Shown: piece after piece, positions 1-10,601 of the stretch
How the letters are laid out: the number at the start of each line of letters is the position of its first letter
How positions within the stretch are numbered: the first letter of the stretch is position 1
NCBI GenBank assembly: GCA_028284005.1
Contig: JANQSO010000001.1
Location: 234,779-298,778, forward strand
Direction: 5' to 3'
Source of the DNA: Flavobacteriaceae bacterium
GTDB taxonomy: Bacteria; Bacteroidota; Bacteroidia; Flavobacteriales; Flavobacteriaceae
DNA length: 64,000 nucleotides
Position numbers and translations under genes: made by a program
Notes under the pieces: generated by a model
Databases searched by the model: none
What the model was told of the DNA's origin: nothing
The model's input: only the letters and a program-made list of their open reading frames with translations

Positions 1-224
1 ATTCCCACAAAAGAAAGGAACATTAAAAAACCTGCTGCCAAGGCGGGGTTCCATCCTTTTCTAACCAATAGCACCATCCATTTACGCATCAATACGTAAA
101 TAGTAATGGCGCCTAAGACTCCCGAAAGGTAAGGGAGCATTTCCCTAAAAATAAGCCCGCCCATTATAACGATGAGGAGGAGGACCAGTATTTGCTGTAT
201 TATTGTTAAGCTAATGTGTTTCAT
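1..224 (-). CDS. AI-2E family transporter (N-terminal part, cut by window edge)
   Basis: Only the first 74 codons lie in the window; the rest runs off the left edge. The ATG is followed by a hydrophobic segment (residues 5-27), then a short loop with LPYLSG and a second apolar stretch, then a basic RKGWNP turn. This order matches the start of the AI-2E/PerM family of polytopic inner-membrane proteins, whose members are proposed exporters of small molecules or sodium/proton antiporters. The substrate cannot be told from this fragment. The gene ends six bases from the VOC gene upstream on the same strand, so the two may be co-transcribed. Confidence 0.72.
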   Translation of the reverse strand, partial: MKHISLTIIQQILVLLLIVIMGGLIFREMLPYLSGVLGAITIYVLMRKWMVLLVRKGWNPALAAGFLMFLSFVG

Positions 225-230
225 AGTATA

Positions 231-653
231 TCATTTGGCAAATAGTTGCTCTACATCTTTAAACGCCTTAAACTCCAATGCATTTCCGGAGGGGTCTTTA
301 AAGAACATTGTGGCTTGTTCGCCGGGTTGCTCTTTAAAACGGATATAAGGCTCAATAATAAAAGTAACTTTTTTTTCTTTCAACATTTCTGAAAATCGTA
401 CAAAGGTATCCATGTCCAGTACAACACCAAAATGCGGAACAGGAACATCCTTCCCATCTACAGGGTTTAGTATAACTTCTTCTGAAACCCCTTCTTTGTA
501 ATGTAATACCAACTGATGTCCAAAACAGTCAAAATCTACCCAAAGGTCACTACTACGGCCTTCACTAAATTCAAGTGTTTCACGATAAAAGGTACGACAA
601 ACCTCTAAGTTGCTTACAGGAACTGCAAGATGGAAAGGGGTTAACTTTTTCAT
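231..653 (-). CDS. VOC (glyoxalase/bleomycin-resistance fold) family protein
   Basis: A 140-residue protein with the two beta-alpha-beta-beta-beta modules of the vicinal oxygen chelate superfamily. Module 1 begins FHLAVPV and module 2 PHFGVVL; the end carries [12 protein letters not shown], so the usual metal ligands (His at the start of each module, Glu in ALEFK) are present. Such proteins are cytoplasmic dioxygenases, isomerases or drug-binding proteins, and the substrate cannot be read from sequence. The start ATG overlaps the stop of the upstream methyltransferase gene (ATGA, 4 bases), which implies translational coupling and perhaps action in one pathway. Confidence 0.8.
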   Translation of the reverse strand: MKKLTPFHLAVPVSNLEVCRTFYRETLEFSEGRSSDLWVDFDCFGHQLVLHYKEGVSEEVILNPVDGKDVPVPHFGVVLDMDTFVRFSEMLKEKKVTFIIEPYIRFKEQPGEQATMFFKDPSGNALEFKAFKDVEQLFAK

Positions 654-2272
654 GAGTTCTTACCTTTTAAATAATTAATACTTACGGTTGCCAATTCATT
701 ATTGGGGAATTTGGAAGAATGCCGTGCAATGGTTTTTAAGCCTATTTCTTCAATCACTTTCAGGAAGACATCCAATTCGAGTATGTATTGGTCAGAAAAT
801 CCATGTGTAGCATCATAGGCAGTAACAGCAGTCTCTCCGATGTTCTTAGCAGCTATCTTTGGGTCAATAGTATGAAGTTCGATCAATAATAAACCAAACT
901 TTTTAATATAGGGAGCCCACTTTTCCAAATGTTCCTTTAAATTTTCTTCGACCATTAGATTAGACAATAGTTTTCCACGACTAGCAAATGCCCCGGTCGA
1001 GTTACTTGTTCTTGAAATATCTTTGATGTCGGGCGGTTGCCATTGCCTGTTATGATCCAAAAAGGTACGAACATTTAAGAGGTCACTTAATGAAATATCA
1101 TAATTATTCATAATATCGTCCTCCAATTGTTTGGGGTCACCTATATCTCCCCAAATTACCTTTGCCCAAATATCTGCTTTCACCAAATTTGCCCGTGTCA
1201 CTTTAAGAGCAGCCCTGTTATAATCTACACCCACCAGGAACAATGGATATTCTTCCAACAAGGGGCCGCGTAAGGTGCGTTGTTCTATTACTTCAAACAA
1301 ATGAATTAGAAAGGCACCATTTCCACAACCCATGTCTAAAATTCCCTTAGGCTGTTCATCTATGGGTTTGTTGAAAAGCGCAATGACTATTTCGTCGATC
1401 TTTTTAAAATAAGCAGAATGTGCTCCGCCGCTTCCCCAAACATTCATTTCACGATCTACGTGAATTTCCGGAGAATTAGGTAACGAACTTCGCAGGATAT
1501 TGGCATTTCCAAAGATCAATTCATCCACACGTCGAAACGTAGGAATGTAGGATACCGTTACTCCGTAAGCCGAAGAGCGGCGTGCAAAAAAGAGGCCTTT
1601 GTTAGTAAATCGATAATTGCCATTTTTTTTACTGAACCACCCCAAAAAGGTGAAAAAGTCCAGGATCTTACTGAAACTGTCGGGGTCTTCATGAAATTCA
1701 TCTGCACTAAAAGAAGCTTCCATGAAATATTTATGGAACATCCCATCCATTCCTAAGAATACGGTGATGGGGCCTATTAAAACACCTTCAACGTGTTTTG
1801 CTATTTGGGTTTCTATGTTACGAACATCTGCTTTATCTGAAGAAGGTGCATAGGCATCATTTTTATATTTATTGAATATCCGGTTCAAAATTGTGAACTG
1901 TTCAATATCAAAACGGCGCGGATGGAACTCTTCTGAAACTTTCATGAAATGAACTACATCTTTATACAAGCCTGCTGAATTGAATGCGGTTTCACTTTTT
2001 TCATTTTTTGATAAGGTAACGGTTTGCAATACATTATCTACAGTATATTCCAGCCACCCTTGTGAAGCCAGCATTCGTAAGGCTACATTCAGGTATCCTT
2101 CATTGGCATTAAAACGGGATGTAATTTCCGAAAGCAGGCACGAACCTTCCTTCAATAAAAATTCAAGAACCCCTTTTTCTTTCAGGCTATAAGCAACAGG
2201 GGCTACGGCAATACCGTCCAGATGTCTAAATAATTCACTGCGGTATTCCTTTTTTTCTTTGTTAGATAACAT
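650..2272 (-). CDS. Large class I SAM-dependent methyltransferase with duplicated N-terminal module
   Basis: A 540-residue protein. The SAM-binding motif I is visible as [12 protein letters not shown] at residues 311-322, followed by an acidic FLVGVDYN strand end (motif II region). The 300 residues before it hold two similar modules (about residues 18-85 and 160-230), each starting G-V/I-x-V/I-x-P and ending in a wing-like FLGW/QGWLEY turn, resembling the winged-helix dimerisation domain of O-methyltransferases. Total length is well above the 330-350 residues usual for that group. It is coupled to the downstream VOC gene. It might be related to methyltransferases of polyketide or peptide biosynthesis, but no other biosynthetic gene is nearby, so substrate and product are unknown. 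Confidence 0.7.
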   Translation of the reverse strand: MLSNKEKKEYRSELFRHLDGIAVAPVAYSLKEKGVLEFLLKEGSCLLSEITSRFNANEGYLNVALRMLASQGWLEYTVDNVLQTVTLSKNEKSETAFNSAGLYKDVVHFMKVSEEFHPRRFDIEQFTILNRIFNKYKNDAYAPSSDKADVRNIETQIAKHVEGVLIGPITVFLGMDGMFHKYFMEASFSADEFHEDPDSFSKILDFFTFLGWFSKKNGNYRFTNKGLFFARRSSAYGVTVSYIPTFRRVDELIFGNANILRSSLPNSPEIHVDREMNVWGSGGAHSAYFKKIDEIVIALFNKPIDEQPKGILDMGCGNGAFLIHLFEVIEQRTLRGPLLEEYPLFLVGVDYNRAALKVTRANLVKADIWAKVIWGDIGDPKQLEDDIMNNYDISLSDLLNVRTFLDHNRQWQPPDIKDISRTSNSTGAFASRGKLLSNLMVEENLKEHLEKWAPYIKKFGLLLIELHTIDPKIAAKNIGETAVTAYDATHGFSDQYILELDVFLKVIEEIGLKTIARHSSKFPNNELATVSINYLKGKNS

Positions 2273-2281
2273 AGTAAGCTT

Positions 2282-3001
2282 TTAGCTATTAACTTCTATA
2301 AATTTTTCAACAAAAGCAGAAGTGTTGTTCTTTAATGTGGTAAGGGAATTTTCATCATGATAATCCAGATAGTGTGTTACAAAAATGATTCTGTCTTTTA
2401 TAAGAATTGCATTCATGGATACTGCAGTGGTTTTGTCCTCACTTTCATTGGCAATCTTCATCAAGATCACCATAGTAGAAGAATTTGTATTTAAAGCGTA
2501 TTTTTCAATTAGTATAGGTTGTTCAATTGAGATATTATTCCTTAAAAAAGAGGGGGTTTTATTTACCTCTTCCATGGTCTTGTCCAGAAATCCGCTTGTC
2601 ATCATTGACATGATCTGCTTCATTTCAGAACGGGTCATGGTAAAATTTTTAGCAAGATTGGGAGCATAAACCTGATAATAATCATCGTAAGATATCTCTT
2701 CGATCTCATCAATTCTTTTATAAGTACTATCATTAATATAATATCCTAAAATAGTATTGTCAGGATCGTTGAACTGACTCAGGCGGGTTTTTATTTTTGG
2801 ATGTGAGAAACATTCGGTCTGCCCATTGATTTTAGGAAGACAAATGCTGAGATCTCCAAAAGAAGCTCCACCAACACAATTTTTTACCTTAGTAGCACGA
2901 GGTTCAGGATTATTTTGAACACTGTTTTCTTTGACTTCAGAATTGTTCTTACAACTTATGAAGAACAAAAAGGTCATGCTAAGAAAGAATATTTTTTTCA
3001 T
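2282..3001 (-). CDS. Putative lipoprotein of unknown function
   Basis: A 239-residue protein starting with a short signal peptide and lipobox (FFISC, Cys17), so it is probably a lipid-anchored envelope protein. The mature part begins with an Asn/Glu-rich linker and then a soluble region with a CVGGASFGDLSICLP segment. I do not recognise the family. It ends only 9 bases before the methyltransferase gene on the same strand, so it may share its transcript. Calls of function beyond lipoprotein are not supported. Confidence 0.65.
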   Translation of the reverse strand: MKKIFFLSMTFLFFISCKNNSEVKENSVQNNPEPRATKVKNCVGGASFGDLSICLPKINGQTECFSHPKIKTRLSQFNDPDNTILGYYINDSTYKRIDEIEEISYDDYYQVYAPNLAKNFTMTRSEMKQIMSMMTSGFLDKTMEEVNKTPSFLRNNISIEQPILIEKYALNTNSSTMVILMKIANESEDKTTAVSMNAILIKDRIIFVTHYLDYHDENSLTTLKNNTSAFVEKFIEVNS

Positions 3002-3054
3002 TGTGGTTGGTTCTAATTTTGAAAGTTTAATTTACCATTATTCCGGGTATAAAA

Positions 3055-3080
3055 AAAACCTTCAAAATTTTGAAGGTTTT
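3055..3080 (-). terminator. Palindromic terminator downstream of the 191-residue lipoprotein gene
   Basis: A perfect 26-base palindrome whose arms read aaaaccttcaaaa and its complement, flanked by A and T runs. It lies between two minus-strand genes and would fold into a strong hairpin with a U-tract, so it most likely ends the upstream lipoprotein transcript. Confidence 0.7.
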
Positions 3081-3105
3081 TCAGAAACAATAAATAAGTT
3101 ATTTT

Positions 3106-3681
3106 CTAATCGTTGTTGACCTCTACAATATCCCAGCCAACCATGAAGTATTTAAATGTTGCATCGTCCGGAATCTGGCTTGCTTCAATAGTAACACTTG
3201 GGTCGTATCTTAAATTTTCCGGAAGTTGTTTTTTGTCTATAGTTAGGAAAATATCGCTGTTTTCCAAAAATACTACTACTGCATTAATGGTGGTTTCAAT
3301 ATTTGCGATGGTATAATTATCCTTTACAAATTTAAAGGTGCTGGCTTTGGTAAGCCCCTTTTCGGTTTTATAGCGGTCGTCAAAAATCTGAATGTTTGTT
3401 ATAAACGATTCCGGATCACTTTCACTATTTGGAGATAATAACAAAAGTTTTTCGCCTCCTTTTTCATAGATCTCTACTTCGCCCTGGGTACCTAAAGCAT
3501 CTGGAACGGGATTTAATTTTACAATGGAATCCTGAGCGAAGATCGAATCGATCTGCTTCATTTTTATTTCCCTGGTGAGATTGCCAATGGCTCCTTGTTT
3601 AATAAGAAAAGGATCTTTCTCTTTTCCACACTGTACAAACAATAGTGCGGCAAGCGCACTTAAAAAAAGGGTCTTTTTCAT
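3106..3681 (-). CDS. Putative lipoprotein of unknown function
   Basis: A 191-residue protein with signal peptide and lipobox (LFVQC, Cys19). The mature chain has no cysteine pair and no recognisable enzyme motif; it is a mix of charged helix (IKMKQIDSIFAQDSIV) and later beta segments. It is followed by a clear terminator and preceded by a HerA-like ATPase gene 27 bases upstream, so it may be the distal gene of a two-gene transcript. Function unknown; small lipoproteins like this are common in Flavobacteriaceae. Confidence 0.62.
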   Translation of the reverse strand: MKKTLFLSALAALLFVQCGKEKDPFLIKQGAIGNLTREIKMKQIDSIFAQDSIVKLNPVPDALGTQGEVEIYEKGGEKLLLLSPNSESDPESFITNIQIFDDRYKTEKGLTKASTFKFVKDNYTIANIETTINAVVVFLENSDIFLTIDKKQLPENLRYDPSVTIEASQIPDDATFKYFMVGWDIVEVNND

Positions 3682-3708
3682 ATAAATCGTTGTTCTAAGT
3701 TTTAACTA

Positions 3709-5241
3709 TTAACGCATCATTTTTCCAAGTATTCCCAACACGCTGCGTATTACTGTTGGACTTGTTAATGTTTTTACCAATGTACTTTGTCGGGTGCTTC
3801 TTCTACGGGAAGAGCTTCTTCTTGAAGAAGAACGATTTGCAGCCTCTCTTTCTTTTTTGGCTTTTTCTTTGGCTTCTTCCTTTTCTGCTATTTCGATCTT
3901 TTTATTTAATAGTTCGTAAGCACTTTCACGATCTATCTCTTCATTGTATTTCTTAATGAGTCTGGAATTATCTGTTAAGTCCTTTAACTCGTGATCTTCC
4001 AAAATGTCCATCCGTGACATAGGAGCTCGAAGCATGGTAGCCGCAAGTGGTGTTGGAATTCCTTTTTCATTTAATGCAGAGACCAGGGCTTCTCCAATTC
4101 CCAAAGAAGTTAAAACCTCATCTGTTTTGTAGTAATCGGATAATGGATAGTTCTCTGCGGTCAATTTGATTGCTTTTCGGTCCTTGGCAGTGAAAGCACG
4201 TAGTGCATGCTGTACTTTTAGGCCTAACTGACTTAACACAGCATCCGGCACATCGGTTGGATTTTGAGTTACAAAATACAATCCTACCCCTTTTGAACGA
4301 ATCAATTTTACTATGCTTTCAATCTGACTGAGCAATGCTTTGCTTGCTTCCTTAAAGATTAAATGAGCTTCATCAATAAAAATGACCAGTTCCGGCCTTC
4401 CGCTATCACCTTGTTCAGGAAAGGTCGCATAGATCTCTGCTAATAGTGAGAGCATGAATGTAGAAAACAGCTTAGGCCTGTCTTGAATATCTGTAAGGCG
4501 CAAAATGTTGATATAACCCATTCCATTCTCATCTATACGAAGCAGGTCATCGGTATCAAATGATTTTTCGCCAAAGAACAGGTCTCCACCTTGTTGTTCT
4601 AATTCTACTACTTTTCTAAGAATTGCTCCGGTAGATGTTGTTGAAATACGTCCATAGTCTTTTGCCAATTCAGCTTTTCCTTCATCTGTGGAATATTGCA
4701 ATATTTTCTTAAAATCTTTCAAGTCCAATAAAGGAAGCTTATTGTCATCACAATATTTAAAGATCACCGAAACGATACCGGACTGCGTTTCACTCAGGTC
4801 CATGATCCGGGAAAGTAAAACAGGTCCGAACTCACTTACCGTTGCACGCATGCGTACACCTTTTTGTTCGGAAAGGGAGAGAATTTCAACAGGAAATTTT
4901 TTGGCTTCGAACGGAATCCCGATCTTTTCATGGCGTTCATCAATTTTAGGGTGTCCCGGGCTGGGTTGGGCAATTCCACTTAGGTCTCCTTTCATATCCA
5001 TTAAGAGTACCGGAATTCCTTTTTCTGAAAGATTTTCGGCTAGTACTTGCAATGTTTTCGTCTTACCGGTACCTGTAGCACCTGCTATAAGTCCGTGACG
5101 GTTCAATGTTTTTAATGGAATTTTTACCAGAGCGTTGGTAATGGTCTCTCCATCCAGCATTGCAGCACCCATGGTAATGGAATCTCCTTTAAAGGTATTT
5201 CCAGCAGTTATATGATCAAAAAAAACCTGTTTGTCTGCCAT
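3709..5241 (-). CDS. HerA/FtsK-like ATPase, DUF853 (YjgR) family
   Basis: A 510-residue cytosolic ATPase. Walker A is GATGTGKT at residues 54-61, followed by LLMDMKGDLSGI; the Walker B stretch LVIFIDEAHLIF lies near residue 285, and a sensor-like YFVTQNP follows. This is the DUF853 family of HerA-type P-loop ATPases, whose cellular role is not settled. The C-terminus (about 450-510) is a charged coiled stretch rich in Glu/Lys/Ala, then Arg/Ser, then a short apolar helix. Length fits the family. Nothing in the neighbourhood (lipoproteins) points to DNA processing such as NurA. Confidence 0.85.
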   Translation of the reverse strand: MADKQVFFDHITAGNTFKGDSITMGAAMLDGETITNALVKIPLKTLNRHGLIAGATGTGKTKTLQVLAENLSEKGIPVLLMDMKGDLSGIAQPSPGHPKIDERHEKIGIPFEAKKFPVEILSLSEQKGVRMRATVSEFGPVLLSRIMDLSETQSGIVSVIFKYCDDNKLPLLDLKDFKKILQYSTDEGKAELAKDYGRISTTSTGAILRKVVELEQQGGDLFFGEKSFDTDDLLRIDENGMGYINILRLTDIQDRPKLFSTFMLSLLAEIYATFPEQGDSGRPELVIFIDEAHLIFKEASKALLSQIESIVKLIRSKGVGLYFVTQNPTDVPDAVLSQLGLKVQHALRAFTAKDRKAIKLTAENYPLSDYYKTDEVLTSLGIGEALVSALNEKGIPTPLAATMLRAPMSRMDILEDHELKDLTDNSRLIKKYNEEIDRESAYELLNKKIEIAEKEEAKEKAKKEREAANRSSSRRSSSRRRSTRQSTLVKTLTSPTVIRSVLGILGKMMR

Positions 5242-5345
5242 CTTTAAATTTTTGCTAAAAATAGGAATTGTAGATAAGCTATTGAAATATTATAACAAAT
5301 ATGTTTTTAAGCTCCTACAGCTTTTAATGATTTTTACAGCTATGA

Positions 5346-6083
5346 TCAGCTTCTTTTTTCAATATAGAAGTTTGAAGAACCCGTAGAACGCAAGGTTGCG
5401 GTGTTATTATTTCCACTTCTAATGATCTGAACAGCGACGATATCATTTGCAGTGATATTTATTACTTCATTTATATGCAAAGATGTTTCTTCATGGCCGC
5501 TATTTCTTCTTATATAACCAGTTGATCCAAATGTTCCAACTTGAGTGCCATTAACTGTTAAATAGATCTCAGGTGCCTTTCTTGAGGTAGTGGAAGTGCT
5601 TATTATTGAGAGGTTCACTACTATTTTATACCTCCCCGTCTCTGTAACCTGTAAAGTATTTCCGGATACTGTAAAAAGAGAAGTATTATCATTCCATTCT
5701 TCAGTGCCAAAGATGGGAGCATCTATTGCTGTTGTACTATTAATATTGCTACTTGTATCTGAACTACTATACTTTAATGACTGCCCTACCTTTGAGCAGT
5801 TTGCAGTTTCAGAATTTATAACATCCCAAACAGGTACTGCGGAGGTTCCGGAATTGATATTTAAAGTGTTCGAATCTGTATTATAGATAATTAATCCATT
5901 AGCGGGCATGGATATCGTTCCTCTTTCAGCCGTACTTAACTGTGGAAACAGAATTCCTTGCGTAGTGGATACACTTTCAAGAATGGAAGAACCGTCTACT
6001 GTTACGGTCCCAATACCAATTTGAGCCGTTGCAACTGTGTTTATTATTACAAACATTGATACAAAACAGTACCTCAACATCAT
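5346..6083 (-). CDS. Secreted beta-rich surface protein, paralogue of the gene upstream
   Basis: A 245-residue protein with a signal peptide ending TVATA. Mature residues start QIGIGTVTVDGSSILE, the repeat-like opening seen in Bacteroidota fibre-type proteins, followed by GLIIYNTDS. The last 130 residues are beta-rich (FTVSGNTLQVTETGRYKIVV, IYLTVNGTQVG) and look like a C1q/TNF-type jelly roll. It aligns over its whole length with its 244-residue neighbour, so the two arose by tandem duplication. Start overlaps the neighbour's stop by 4 bases (ATGA). There is no T9SS sorting domain, so final location is uncertain. Confidence 0.68.
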   Translation of the reverse strand: MMLRYCFVSMFVIINTVATAQIGIGTVTVDGSSILESVSTTQGILFPQLSTAERGTISMPANGLIIYNTDSNTLNINSGTSAVPVWDVINSETANCSKVGQSLKYSSSDTSSNINSTTAIDAPIFGTEEWNDNTSLFTVSGNTLQVTETGRYKIVVNLSIISTSTTSRKAPEIYLTVNGTQVGTFGSTGYIRRNSGHEETSLHINEVINITANDIVAVQIIRSGNNNTATLRSTGSSNFYIEKRS

Positions 6084-6814
6084 AATTTCTTTTCAATAAA
6101 AAAGTTAGAACTTCCTGCAGATCTCATATTTACCGTATTAGAATTTGCAGACCTCGAAATATGAACTGTAATGATGTCATTGGCAGTTAGCTCAATGATC
6201 TCACGCAAGTGTAATGAAGCTTCTTCATGTCCATTATTACTACGTATATAGCCGGTTGATCCATACGAACCAATAGCTGTCCCATTAACAGCCAGGCGAA
6301 TCTCCGGGGCATTTCTGTCGTTCGTTGTCCCATTTAACAGAGATACATTGACGATTATTTCGTACCTCCCGGTTTCGGTCACTGTAAGTTGATTTCCGGA
6401 AACAACATAGAGTACAGCATCGTCATTCCATTCCATGGTTCCGAAAATGGGAAGATTAATGGTACTGGCAGGGTTTACATCTGTAGTAGTATCTGTATTC
6501 GAATACTTCAAAGAATCTCCCGCAGAAGCCAGGGAAGTAGGCGTTAAACTAAGTGCTTGCCAAATGGGCGTAGCGGAATTATTGGAATTGAACTGTAATT
6601 CGTCCGAGTCCGTATTGTAAATTAGCAGGCCATTTGCCGGAGAGCTAATGAGATCCCTTTGCGCTTTTGTCATTCTGGGAATTAGAATTCCTTTATCGGA
6701 AGCCGAAATATCCAAAATGGAAGAAGCATCCGGAGATGTTGTGCCAATTCCAACCTGCGCAGTTAGAATAGTTGTTACAAGCAAAAATATCGGTGAAAAA
6801 AGTAGACTCTTCAT
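6080..6814 (-). CDS. Secreted beta-rich surface protein, first of a tandem pair
   Basis: A 244-residue protein with signal peptide ending ILTAQ, then VGIGTTSPDASSILDI and GLLIYNTDSDELQF, the typical N-terminal region of flavobacterial surface or fibre-like proteins. The C-terminal half (about 105-244) carries the strands YVVSGNQLTVTETGRYEIIV and IRLAVNGTAIGSYGSTGYIR, probably a C1q/TNF-like jelly-roll domain. It shares about half its residues with the downstream gene. The pair are likely one transcript. Function unknown; binding of a surface ligand or assembly into a trimeric structure is a guess from fold resemblance only. Confidence 0.68.
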   Translation of the reverse strand: MKSLLFSPIFLLVTTILTAQVGIGTTSPDASSILDISASDKGILIPRMTKAQRDLISSPANGLLIYNTDSDELQFNSNNSATPIWQALSLTPTSLASAGDSLKYSNTDTTTDVNPASTINLPIFGTMEWNDDAVLYVVSGNQLTVTETGRYEIIVNVSLLNGTTNDRNAPEIRLAVNGTAIGSYGSTGYIRSNNGHEEASLHLREIIELTANDIITVHISRSANSNTVNMRSAGSSNFFIEKKL

Positions 6815-7036
6815 TTTAAAAACTATTTTTGCATAATAGTTTCAATGAAGACAGCGGGGAGTTATCTAACATTTTAATACTTCTTTTGGGTTTTTCAAAA
6901 ATATAAATAAAATCCTTATATGAAATACGTGTATACTCTTAGATTGCACGTATATAGGCGGTTTTCGATAAAGTGAATAGAAAAGCAGATTTGAAGTATA
7001 TGTTGGTAATGTACGTATGAAGATTCAATATAAAAT

Positions 7037-7666
7037 ATGCAGAAAGAAACAGAAGTTTTAGTAAATAAAGGAGAAATGCTACCGTTAATGGAAGCATTTT
7101 ATACTATCCAGGGAGAAGGGTACCATAAGGGAACTGCAGCTTATTTTGTACGGATTGGTGGTTGTGATGTAGGTTGTCACTGGTGTGATGTGAAAGAAAG
7201 CTGGAACGCGACTTTGCATCCTCCTACTAAAACCGAAACGATTGTTCAAAATGCCTCAGCTTATTCCAATACGATAGTAGTGACGGGGGGCGAACCACTA
7301 ACATGGGACATGGGGCCATTAACAGCACGGTTAAAGGAAAAAGGGATGCAAATTCATATTGAAACCTCCGGAGCTTATGAGCTCACAGGACAATGGGATT
7401 GGATTTGTTTATCGCCAAAGAAGGTTAAATTGCCAAAGGCAGGAATTTATAATAGGGCAAACGAACTTAAAGTGATCGTTTATAATAAAGATGACCTGCG
7501 TTTTGCTGAAGAACAAGCGGCTAAAGTGAATAAAGACTGTATTTTGTATTTACAGCCCGAATGGAGTAAAAGGGAAGCTGTAATACCGTTGATCGTAGAC
7601 TATGTAATGAAGAATCCCAAATGGAAAGTATCACTGCAAACACATAAGTATTTGAATATTCCATAA
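7037..7666 (+). CDS. queE: 7-carboxy-7-deazaguanine synthase
   Basis: A 209-residue radical-SAM enzyme that converts 6-carboxytetrahydropterin to 7-carboxy-7-deazaguanine in the queuosine precursor pathway. The iron-sulfur cluster cysteines follow the family spacing CxxxCxxC (Cys43, Cys47, Cys50, in GCDVGCHWC). The substrate-side QGEG motif (residues 25-28) and the SAM-contacting TGGEP motif are present. The GTP cyclohydrolase folE, which supplies the pterin branch, lies elsewhere in the window, so the genes are not one operon. The start at the only nearby ATG gives normal length. Confidence 0.93.
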   Translation: MQKETEVLVNKGEMLPLMEAFYTIQGEGYHKGTAAYFVRIGGCDVGCHWCDVKESWNATLHPPTKTETIVQNASAYSNTIVVTGGEPLTWDMGPLTARLKEKGMQIHIETSGAYELTGQWDWICLSPKKVKLPKAGIYNRANELKVIVYNKDDLRFAEEQAAKVNKDCILYLQPEWSKREAVIPLIVDYVMKNPKWKVSLQTHKYLNIP

Positions 7667-7694
7667 AAAAAGCGACTGGAAAGTCGCTTTTTTT
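7665..7694. terminator. Bidirectional terminator between queE and the DUF2911 gene
   Basis: Stem AGCGACT (671-677 of the 7 kb block) with loop GGAA and AGTCGCT, flanked by A7 and T7 runs, placed between convergent genes. It overlaps the queE stop codon region and can act in both directions. Confidence 0.85.
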
Positions 7695-7710
7695 ATAAAT
7701 GATAATAGAA

Positions 7711-8256
7711 TTACAGGCTCTTAAAGGGAACTTCAATATATGTGCTGTCCCAACCAATCATTAAAGTAGTTCCGTTACTATCCGGACGAAACACCATAGA
7801 AAGTGATTCGGTAGGTGCCGCCGTATCTTTTGCCGGTACATTAATGCGTGCAACATCTTTCTCCTTTTTGTAGCTATAAGACCCCCAGACATTGGTGTCG
7901 CTGTTAATAATAACGGTCCAGTTTTCTTTTCCGGGGATTGTATACAATGTATAGGTTCCGGCTTTTAGCTTGGTATCACCTAACATCATTGTTTTGTATA
8001 ATGTTAGTTCGGTTGCTTCATTAGCTCCGGTGCGCCAAACTTTATCATAAGGAACCAGATCTCCAAAAATAGTACGTCCCTTTTTTGAAGGACGGCTGTA
8101 TATAACTCGTGCCATGGGAGGTGCATTTCTTTCTGTACGGGCCATAGACAGGTCCATAGGACTGGCATCCATTTTAGGAAAGGATTGAGCTTGTGAGGTT
8201 TCTGTTGTAAAAAGTACGGCAAATGCTAATGCAATACCTGCGAGAGTTGTTTTCAT
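7711..8256 (-). CDS. DUF2911 family exported protein
   Basis: A 181-residue protein with a signal peptide ending TSQAQS. The DUF2911 hallmarks are visible: SPMDLSM, VIYSRPSKKGRTIFGDLVPYDKVWRTGANEATE given in parts as IYSRPSKKGR and WRTGANEAT, then AGTYTLYTIPG and WTVIIN. The family is widespread in Bacteroidota and is of unknown function; it is probably periplasmic or surface exposed. The ATG of MKTTLAGIAL is chosen because an upstream in-frame extension would put 32 residues before the signal peptide. It ends at a bidirectional terminator shared with queE. Confidence 0.83.
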   Translation of the reverse strand: MKTTLAGIALAFAVLFTTETSQAQSFPKMDASPMDLSMARTERNAPPMARVIYSRPSKKGRTIFGDLVPYDKVWRTGANEATELTLYKTMMLGDTKLKAGTYTLYTIPGKENWTVIINSDTNVWGSYSYKKEKDVARINVPAKDTAAPTESLSMVFRPDSNGTTLMIGWDSTYIEVPFKSL

Positions 8257-8478
8257 GTGTTTAATTTTTTTGAGAGATAAATATACCTGTAAAATGACTT
8301 GTATAAGGTTAAAATTATGATAAAATAGCTCCAGACGGGCAAGAATTAACACTTTGCCTTTCCGTTATTTTTTAGTTTATTTTGATGAACTTTTCTATCG
8401 GTATTTTTTTCACAAAAATTTGTTAATAACTTCACGCTTAAAAAACTCCCAATCCCTTTATTTTATTGGTGGTTTTGT

Positions 8479-8486
8479 TATATTTG
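8479..8486 (+). promoter_or_regulatory. Possible -7 element (TATATTTG) upstream of gyrB
   Basis: TATATTTG matches the Bacteroidota -7 consensus TAnnTTTG and lies 40 bases before the gyrB ATG. I do not see a good -33 TTG at the usual spacing, so this is only a candidate. Confidence 0.4.
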
Positions 8487-8519
8487 TTCGTTACGAAAAA
8501 TATGGAAAAAACAACCTGA

Positions 8520-10466
<1,947 letters not shown>

Positions 10467-10486
10467 AACTAATTGATATTTAAAAC

Positions 10487-10519
10487 AAGCCCGAAATTTT
10501 TTCGGGCTCGTTTGTTTTT
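10487..10519 (+). terminator. Terminator after gyrB
   Basis: Stem AGCCCGAA / TTCGGGCT around an ATTTT loop, followed by a T-rich tail, 21 bases after the gyrB stop. Confidence 0.8.
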
Positions 10520-10555
10520 ACCTGTATTCTTATATCATTTTAAAACAGATAATTG

Positions 10556-10563
10556 TACTTTTG
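10556..10563 (+). promoter_or_regulatory. Possible -7 element (TACTTTTG) upstream of mdh
   Basis: TACTTTTG fits the TAnnTTTG consensus and lies 38 bases before the mdh start. No clear -33 element is seen. Confidence 0.4.
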
Positions 10564-10601
10564 CAATTCTTAAATAATCATATAAACCTAAATATTTTAT
10601 A

